Assembly: GCA_006384855.1 (NCBI GenBank)
Contig: VCJN01001601.1
Span: 62,001-126,000, forward strand
DNA: 64,000 nt
Direction: 5' to 3'
Source: Tetraselmis striata
Lineage: Eukaryota > Chlorophyta > Chlorodendrophyceae > Chlorodendrales > Chlorodendraceae
The position numbers were made by a program, and so were the translations under genes. A model generated the notes under the pieces. It was given only the letters and a program-made list of their open reading frames with translations, was not told where the DNA came from and ran no database searches. Positions within the stretch are counted from its first letter, which is position 1. The number at the start of each line of letters is the position of its first letter. Positions 57,331 to 64,000 of the stretch are shown here, one piece after another.

Positions 57331-60300
57331 GTTCCACCGACCTGAAGGCAGCTCGGGACCCCGTGGCGAGAGGCGCCAGCTTCGACACGCCCAACCAGGT
57401 GTGCCGCTCTTCCCGCTCTTGCCAGGGCTGCTCGCTTGACTGCGCACTCCGCCCATCAGAGGTTTTCCCTATTGTACGTATCAGCATGCCGCGTCCTGTC
57501 CCGACAGAAATATACCATGAACCAGCGGTCCACCCAGCCCGTGATCAACCACTGGACGCGCGTGAAGCAGGACGGCACCACCAAGCCCGATCCCGACATC
57601 AACCGTTCCAGGGACTATGCTGAGAACAAATGCGAGTCCCCCTGCACTGAAACCTGTCAGTGCCACATTGAGCTCATCGCCGCACGCGCCAGCTGCTCCT
57701 CAGAGTACGCATGCGGTGCAGGTTGCATTGGGCAGCCAGGGGCGTGCGCTCACAAGGGCACCGCGGCGTGCCATTGATCCGCGCTTTGCTATGCTGCAGA
57801 TCGTGCGTACAACGACTCTGTGGCCATAGGCCAGGCGGTGCCTCACCAAACCATCCCAGGCGTCGTGCAAGTTGCGTCAGCCACCCAAAACCTGGTGGAT
57901 GAGTTCGAGCAGCGAAGGTATCATACACGCATACGCGCATGCCGACTGTGCCACAGCCAATTACACCCCCAGCCCCCATGGCCGCACTCTGTGAGCTGTA
58001 TGTACGCTGAGCATTCATGCGAAGGTGTGTAGCGCATGCTGCATGAAACTGGGTGCCCGCTTGGACTTATGCGCATCATGGTTGCCGCTCTGGTCCAGGA
58101 CACGCGGCATCCCTGGGTACACGGGAAAGCAGCCGCAGCCATTTCAGAGGCGGCCGGAGAAGGCCGAAGGTAAGCGACATGGGGGAGGGACTTGGCGATG
58201 TATCCCTCAGCGGCGCTGGGATGGAAGCACCGTACCGTAGCACTGGGTAGTCTCTCATTGGATTGCTGCCTGTGAAGTCCGTTGTGGTGACGCTGCCAGG
58301 GCTCCACTGTTTTCCTGTCATGTCCCCAAACGGGGGAAGGGGGGGGGGGGGGGGCACTGCGGCATGCGGAGGTCGTTCGAAACCCCCGCAGAGGGAAGTC
58401 CATGGGTGGGGCATTCCATGGTGGACACCCCTACTCACAGCCCATGCGGCTGCGTAATGCTGTGTTCACGATGTGTATGTGTGTGCGTGTGTCTCTCATA
58501 GAGGCGGGCGATCCCTCCAAGCTCTACGGCCGGGGCGGCTCGAGCGTGCGCAAGCCCTGGAGCCGAGGCATCGCCGGCTACACTGGCCACCAGCCAGCGC
58601 AGGAGTACCTCCGCTCCGGCAGGTTGCCCCCTCCTCCGCACCCAGATGGCTGTGGGCATTGCCCCGCTCATTGCCTGTGCACTTTTTCAGCGTCGAATGC
58701 TGCCTACTTACTGCCGTGTGCACCCAACCTCCGCAACGCGCAGCGAGCTTGAGCGCCACGGGGTGTACCTGACCATCGACTTAAACAGCAAGGCGGGCCG
58801 TCATGTGAGTGTCCCTCCGTACACGGCGCTGTGTCGCATGTCATTCACATGGAACTGCCGTCTCCGGCTCTGACAATGTGTGCTTGTTTATCTCCCTCAC
58901 AGGAGTACAACCTTGCTCCCGACAGGGACATGGACGACGAGGTAGGTCGCTGCACTGCCGTTACTGGTTTACTGCGGCTAACAGCTGCGTTGCATCAGGG
59001 AGGAGGAAGTCAATTATTATATATGTTGTGTGATCTGCAATGTTTTTAGCCCTTGCGGAGAACACGCAACTTTGGTGCCAACAGCTGCGGTGGCTGGTTC
59101 TGCGCAGACAATGTCGAGCCCAATTTCAAATCACAGCTCGAGCAGCCAAAAGGTATTCAAGAACAACATGGTTGTCGGCAACGCCCCCGAGGACATTGCG
59201 CGCAGGAAGATTGAGGAGGCGCTCCAGTACGGCGACCCGATGATTGAGCATGAGGGGTCGGTGGCCACCCTGAGGCTGTCCACCAAGTACCACAAGGCGC
59301 CTCCGCGCGAGCAGGAAGGCAACCTCCCCAAGCCACCAGGTGTGCCGTCATCCCCTGTCCTGCTTTGCCCGCCGCTGTGTGCCTGTACCCGTGATTCCAG
59401 GGCGGTGATTGAGGTGCGCCATGGGATGCAGTCGACCATCCCAAGCCGGGGCCCCTAGCGGAGGGGAAAGGCGCATGGAAGACCACAAAGGGAGACGCTC
59501 TTCATGCTCCTGCTGCGGAGTGCGACTTTGACTGGTGCGCACCCGATCATGCAACCGCGTCATGGCGGGCCTGCCTCTGCCCCGTCCCTGTGTGTCCACT
59601 CCAACCTGTCTAAAACCAACCGCGCCCACATTTATGCTGCGATAGTACACTGTGCCATTTAATTGTGTTTTTGGATCCGAAAAATGATATATTGGTTTGC
59701 AACATGGTGTCGGGAGATCCAAAAGGCTGTTGTGGTTCAATTCTGTACATATATTTGATGTCCTCTTCATCTCTTCGCAGGGTGGTCAGAATTTATGTAC
59801 CGCGTAACAGCATTAGCCTGATCGCTTTATAAGCATATCGCTAGTGTACAGCGAACCGGAAGCATGGTGACGTCGCCTTGTTCTGTCCCCAATCACGGCT
59901 CGCATCGGTCATGTAGCTTTCAAAGTGAGAAGAAAAAGTAGAGGACTCGGCAACATTGGGAAAGGTGGGTGCAGGGGGACATATGCGGTGGACAGGGCAA
60001 CGAAGCACCACTGCAATGTGCCTGTGGTGTGAAACATGCGAGGCGGGTCTCACCCGCATCACGCGTGTCCCAGGTTCATGTCGGAGCCGAAGCCTGTGGA
60101 CAAGCGGCCGGTGGCTTCCAAGCCATCAACGCACTGGAACACCATTTCTGAGATGATTGAGCACAATGGTAAGGACATTGCGACCTGATGCTACGGCATG
60201 CATGTCAGTGTCTGCCGGCTGCCTTGTCATGCGCGCACGGCACGCACACTCTCACGGTAGCACGTTTTCGCAGGCCCGCATGCAGGCCGGCCGCGTGTGC

Positions 60301-60389
60301 CCTACGAGGCCGTCGCTCAGAGAGGGAGGCCAGTCGCGTACGGCGGCGTGAAGAACAGTGTGCGGACATACATTGCGAAGCAGCTGTGA
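57331..60389 (+). CDS. GYTG-motif protein, CIMIP2/FAM166-like ciliary microtubule protein
   Basis: Eleven exons join in phase: 57331-57398, 57508-57655, 57800-57917, 58099-58169, 58502-58622, 58744-58804, 58903-58941, 59050-59339, 59432-59534, 60074-60168 and 60274-60389, about 408 residues without the missing start exon. Key motifs are SRDYAENK, TRGIPGYTGKQP and SRGIAGYTGHQPAQEYLRSG. Two R-G-I-x-GYTG repeats are typical of the DUF2475/CIMIP2 (FAM166) microtubule-inner-protein group, which binds inside ciliary doublet microtubules. The rest is low in hydrophobic residues and rich in Pro, Arg and Asn, as in other microtubule-associated proteins. It ends VAYGGVKNSVRTYIAKQL. In exon 8 an AAAA run (59148-59151) appears to have one base too many: upstream codons end SQLEQPK and downstream codons continue VFKNNMVVGN in another phase. 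The family call rests on the GYTG motifs; a ciliary location is inferred. Confidence 0.65.
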
Positions 60390-61997
60390 GAGGCTGTCAC
60401 ACACTAGCCCTCTGTCAACTCGTGTTTGGCGAGCTGAAGTGTTTATAGAAGAATTCGGCATCGAATGCGGATGCGGTACCTGCGATCAAGCATGTAGCAA
60501 TCCCAGCAATATCCGCAATTGTTCTGCAACATGCAGATATTCTGGCGTCTGCCTCGATGTCCAAATGATGCGTCAACTTGGTTGCCTTTGAGCCGGCGTG
60601 GCTACTCTTGTGGCTAACCGCCCCTCCATGACAGCATGGCTGGTACCGGCTGCACCAAATGGGGTGACTACACATCTAATAGCTATACCGTCACAGACAT
60701 CCACCCCGGCTTGGAGTGGGAGTCATGCATTGTGCATCAACCACGCGCTCATCTCATCATGCCCACAGTCTCTGGCCGCCTGAATGCACAGCTCCGCATC
60801 ACAGGCGCAGCGCTGCCCTCGTGCCCAGTGCAATGCCGCTAGGGTCGAGTGTGTGCCCCTGTGTCCCCGGCGCCGCAAACAATGGAGGACAGTGCCGCAG
60901 ACAATGCCGAGCCTCCATTCGGACCCTCATCGGGGATATGGTCGCGATATCGCGATACCAAACAAACGCCACACCAGTAACCGCATACAAGAAAGGCCAG
61001 ATACGAAAAAGATACGAAAAAAACAAAAAGGCGCACAACCAGGGTGTTAAATGCAAGGCCAGCCTCCTCCCGGCCAAAAGGGATGCGCCCGCGCTCAGCG
61101 GCACGGAGTTCACCGTGGACCCGGACGTAGGCCATGTGGAGGCATACTTCCAGAAGCAACTTAGCCGGGCCACCCCTGAGAAACTGCCAAAAGCCCCGTG
61201 GACTGACACTGACAACCCCGGACAACTACACCATCTTCCCTAGGGGGACCCGTCCCTGCCTCTGTCGGACATACTACGCAGGGACATGCTGTGTGCCCAG
61301 TCTAACTTGTCTAAAACCCAACCGCGCCCACGTTTATGCTGCGATCGTACACTGTGCCATTTAATTGTGTTTGCGGATCTGAAAATGATAAATTGGTTTG
61401 CATCATTGCGTCGCGATATCCGATCGGTTGTGTGATTCTATTATCCTATATACAGAGGATAATAGAATATATATATAGGATAATGGAATATAAATACCAA
61501 AATATATGAATAAATGAATCAATACAAATATGGATACATAACAATTAAACTAATATATGAATATGAATATATTTTTATGTTGTACACTCTTCATTCTTCT
61601 CAGGGCGGTCGGCATTTATGTACAGTGTAACAGCATTAAACCGGCATCACGGTATATGGTTTGGTAATGTTTCTTGCCCCGCCGCGGATGCCCGAGTATT
61701 ACAAACATACAGCGACATGTGCGGGTCTTCAACAATAGTCTCTTGTGGTATTTATTTTTCAGCCTGTCAGGATTGGCACACTATATTGCGCAACGCTACA
61801 GTAATTTGCATGTGATTGACGCCTGCAGGTGAGCACGTCACTGCCGCAGCAATCCCATATCCACAAACGTGCTGTACAATGCAGATATTCTGGCGTCTGC
61901 CTCGCTGTCAGAAGCGTCAACTTGGCCGGTTGCCTGCGAGACGGCATGCCCACCCTCAATGATAGAAACATGACACCGTGAAGTGGTATGTACATAA
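60390..61997. repeat. Partial duplication of the neighbouring gene's last intron and 3' flank
   Basis: About 61,290-61,640 repeats 59,610-59,820, which lies in intron 9 of the upstream gene (shared CCGCGCCCA, TTTATGCTGCGAT, CACTGTGCCATTTAATTGTG, ATTTATGTAC, GTAACAGCATTA). About 61,835-61,950 repeats 60,490-60,600 (shared GCAGATATTCTGGCGTCTGC and GCGTCAACTTGG). An AT-rich insertion (61,440-61,600) is present only in the right copy. The frame 60716-61243 (with KCKASLLPAKRDAPALSGTE and FTVDPDVGHVEAYFQKQLSR) looks partly protein-like and may be a diverged exon of the duplicate. I see no complete second gene. Confidence 0.55.
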
Positions 61998-63317
61998 TCA
62001 GGGGGTGAAGGTCGGGCACGATGCTCTGCATCCCACCTGGAGGTAGAAGGGGCGCATTTCCGCCGGTTGCAGGTAGTGCTGGATGATGGTGTCCTCCCTG
62101 TAGATTGGCCAGGGTCGGTATGGCCGCACAAGGGGGTCGTGCACTGGGGTCACCGGCTCCGGCATGCAGCACCTCTCCTGCACCAACAGTGAGTCAGGTG
62201 TGATCAGGTGACGATAACGGCATGGATGGCATCCATGGCCCATTTGTTTGGGAGGGAGGAGGCTGAGCGGTGCCTTTGCAAGCTCTAGGAGCCCGAAAGA
62301 GACGGACGCAGCTCAGAGAGGCTGGCCGCCACACCTTGCCAGTCAGGTGGATTCCGAAAGGGGGGTCAAGCAGCCGGTAGTCCGGCAGCGGCTGCGCCAG
62401 GAGTGCCTGCACCAGGTCCCAAGACAGCACAAAGCCGCACCCGCTGGCAAAGGGTGGGTAGAAGTCGAAGGGGTACTGCTCCTCGGGCATAAACGACTTG
62501 TTGGCTTGGTTGCGTATGGGGGCCGTGTTTCTGGTGGATGCCGGATCCCATATGTAGCCCCAGTACCACCGGCTGCATGGCCAGGTTTGCTGCACCGACA
62601 GGTGCCCTCTGTGTCAGTACTTTGCCCACTTGGGGCATAACCTAAGCATAACTCAATCAATCCAATCATGTCAAAATCTACACGCAATGGAGGAGGGTAA
62701 ATGTTGCCATGGACGGCCAATCAGCAGTGTGGTCAGACCATCAGCGGAAGGAGCTTGTCCAGCCGGACAAACGAGTCGTCGTCGGCATGCATGAAGAAGC
62801 GCTCGCCGGGGGCGCGTGTCGCTTCAGCCCTCTGGTCGGCCCATCGCAGAAACTCGAGCGTCTTCCGCCACAGATTCCCGTACCCTTCGGGCGCGTCGAT
62901 GAATAGGAGGTCGCCTGACGTCTTTGCCTCGTCCCGCAGCTCAGGTTCACTCTGTCCGAGGGCAGCGGCGCGTGTCATCATGGCATCTCATCCCGTGTCA
63001 TTGGGCTCGCAGCCACCTCCTTCGTAGTGTCAGGCCGCTCTTGGGTGTGAAAGGGACTGATGTATACACGGACTGGGTACAACAGACATCAAACCGGGGC
63101 ACAGCAGCGGATTGGTAAGGTGAAGATGTGACGCCCGCACCTCTTTGCCAAGCACAAAGTAGTACTCCACACAGGAGCGCAGATCAGGGGGCAGGATGCT
63201 ATCAGCTGATATCAGGTAGCCCAACCAGCTGCACAGCGGACGAGCGGCACGCAGAGCAGCCTTAGGGGCATGGCGACGCGCGCAAGGCCGTGAAGGAACC
63301 ACACATCCGCCATTCAA
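61998..63317 (-). CDS. GT31-like (beta-1,3-galactosyltransferase-type) glycosyltransferase
   Basis: Five minus-strand exons join in phase: 63317-63141, 62951-62739, 62589-62335 and 62177-62037, the last running on without splicing to a stop near 61,998. Motifs follow GT31 order. LRSCVEYYFVLGKE is the first strand. SGDLLFIDAPEGYGNLWRKT is followed by FFMHADDDSFVRLDKLLP, where DDD is the metal-binding motif. Then come RWYWGYIWDP and YPFDFYPPFASGCGFVLSWD, with DYRLLDPPFGIHLTGK at the acidic acceptor region. The last exon has RPWPIYREDTIIQHYL. GT31 enzymes act in the Golgi on glycoprotein or polysaccharide chains using UDP-sugars. A membrane anchor is not visible, so an upstream exon may be missing, or the first ATG (63317) may not be the real start. 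The fold class is clear; donor and acceptor are unknown. Confidence 0.83.
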
Positions 63318-64000
63318 CAGTTTAACTTCTGCAACATGCCTTCAACACTGTAGGCAACGCTTTCGCGAAGCAGGGTGAAGTAGGGAAAGAAACATTAGAT
63401 AGAGCGATGACAAAACAGACAAGGAGCCTGGCGCTGTTGGTAATTGATTCAGATGGATGGAGGCCGGGTGATTACTCCTCAGCGGCGAATGATGAGGAAA
63501 CCTACTTTACAAACCATTTGCGCAAGATGCATTTGACGGAGCGGCTGGTAAGGATGTCACGTGACAGTCATCGCACGCACACTGAACATGCTTCTCACCA
63601 TGCACAGCAGAAGCTGCAACAGCCATGCAACAAGCACATCAGAGATACCCAAATTATAGCAGATGTGAGGGAAGACGTGTGGTATGGTCTTTACGTAGTG
63701 TTTACAGCAGACGACAGTAGGCTGCGATGTTTTTATTGCAGGATAGCGGATTTGCTTCTAAATGCATTTATCAGTGTTGATGCAAGACTGTGGACACGCG
63801 TATTATCCCGGGGGTTCGCCCGCAACAAAATAGACCTGCAGCAGATGACTCCGGTGTGGGCATTCCACACCGCTTCTCGCAAGCGACCCCAAGCATATGC
63901 GACGCGCGCCAACCCGAGTGCGCGGCCAGCGCCGGTATTGGCTGTGCCGGATTCGGGCTTTCGATGGTTCGATCAGGGAGAAAGTCGAAGATGTGGGAAG
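63318..64000. other. Edge region, no supported gene
   Basis: It may hold the 5' part of the GT31-like gene. I see no further exon with recognisable motifs. Confidence 0.35.

Noticed and set aside
59030-59458. Independent 142-residue gene
   Set aside because: It is exon 8 plus intron of the 11-exon GYTG-motif gene read without splicing.

Overview
The window looks like nuclear DNA from a green alga (chlorophyte). It has spliced genes with GT-AG introns and high-GC exons. One gene encodes a plastid-type DXR of the MEP isoprenoid pathway with a transit-peptide-like first exon, and the MAEA-type protein ends like its plant homologues. A probable ciliary microtubule protein points to a flagellated lineage. 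Long G/C homopolymers and DIRS/PAT-type tyrosine-recombinase retroelements also fit a volvocine-like or related alga. The species cannot be named from sequence alone.

Host genes. 383-712 (-) is a small one-TM protein of unknown function. 6491-7896 (+) is a MAEA/Gid9-type subunit of the GID/CTLH ubiquitin ligase. 9796-10095 (-) is a two-exon SERF/4F5 protein. 10899-12091 (+) is U2AF35. 13271-14619 (-) is a GT2-like glycosyltransferase. 20124-32133 (+) is a giant coiled-coil protein built from about 144 copies of a 21-residue repeat. 37712-40150 (-) is DXR. 57331-60389 (+) is an 11-exon GYTG-motif (CIMIP2/FAM166-like) protein. 61998-63317 (-) is a GT31-like glycosyltransferase. The neighbouring genes share no pathway; this is ordinary eukaryotic gene order, not an operon-like system.

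Mobile DNA. 3540-4919 holds a LINE-like 3' fragment, and 5453-5529 a tRNA-like SINE-type relic. 15465-15640 is a TA-flanked MITE. 15867-19097 is a split-repeat tyrosine-recombinase element with no visible reverse transcriptase. 33360-36690 is a broken Copia element. 41545-53218 is a second split-repeat tyrosine-recombinase retroelement, interrupted by an 8.17-kb CACTA-like DNA transposon (42935-51104) with perfect 22-bp inverted ends and an ATG target duplication. That transposon carries a spliced minus-strand gene with a CCHC finger and a Tudor-like domain, Cys-rich ORFs, a tandem family of inverted half-repeats and a 30/31-bp GC minisatellite.

The strongest items for a second look are the nested coiled-coil repeat, the recombinase element without RT, the CACTA insertion and its cargo, poly-C tracts directly after 5' splice sites, and single-base homopolymer excesses in two otherwise intact host genes. 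I saw no CRISPR array, rRNA or convincing functional tRNA. I found no clearly new multi-gene system; the cargo of the CACTA-like element is the nearest candidate.
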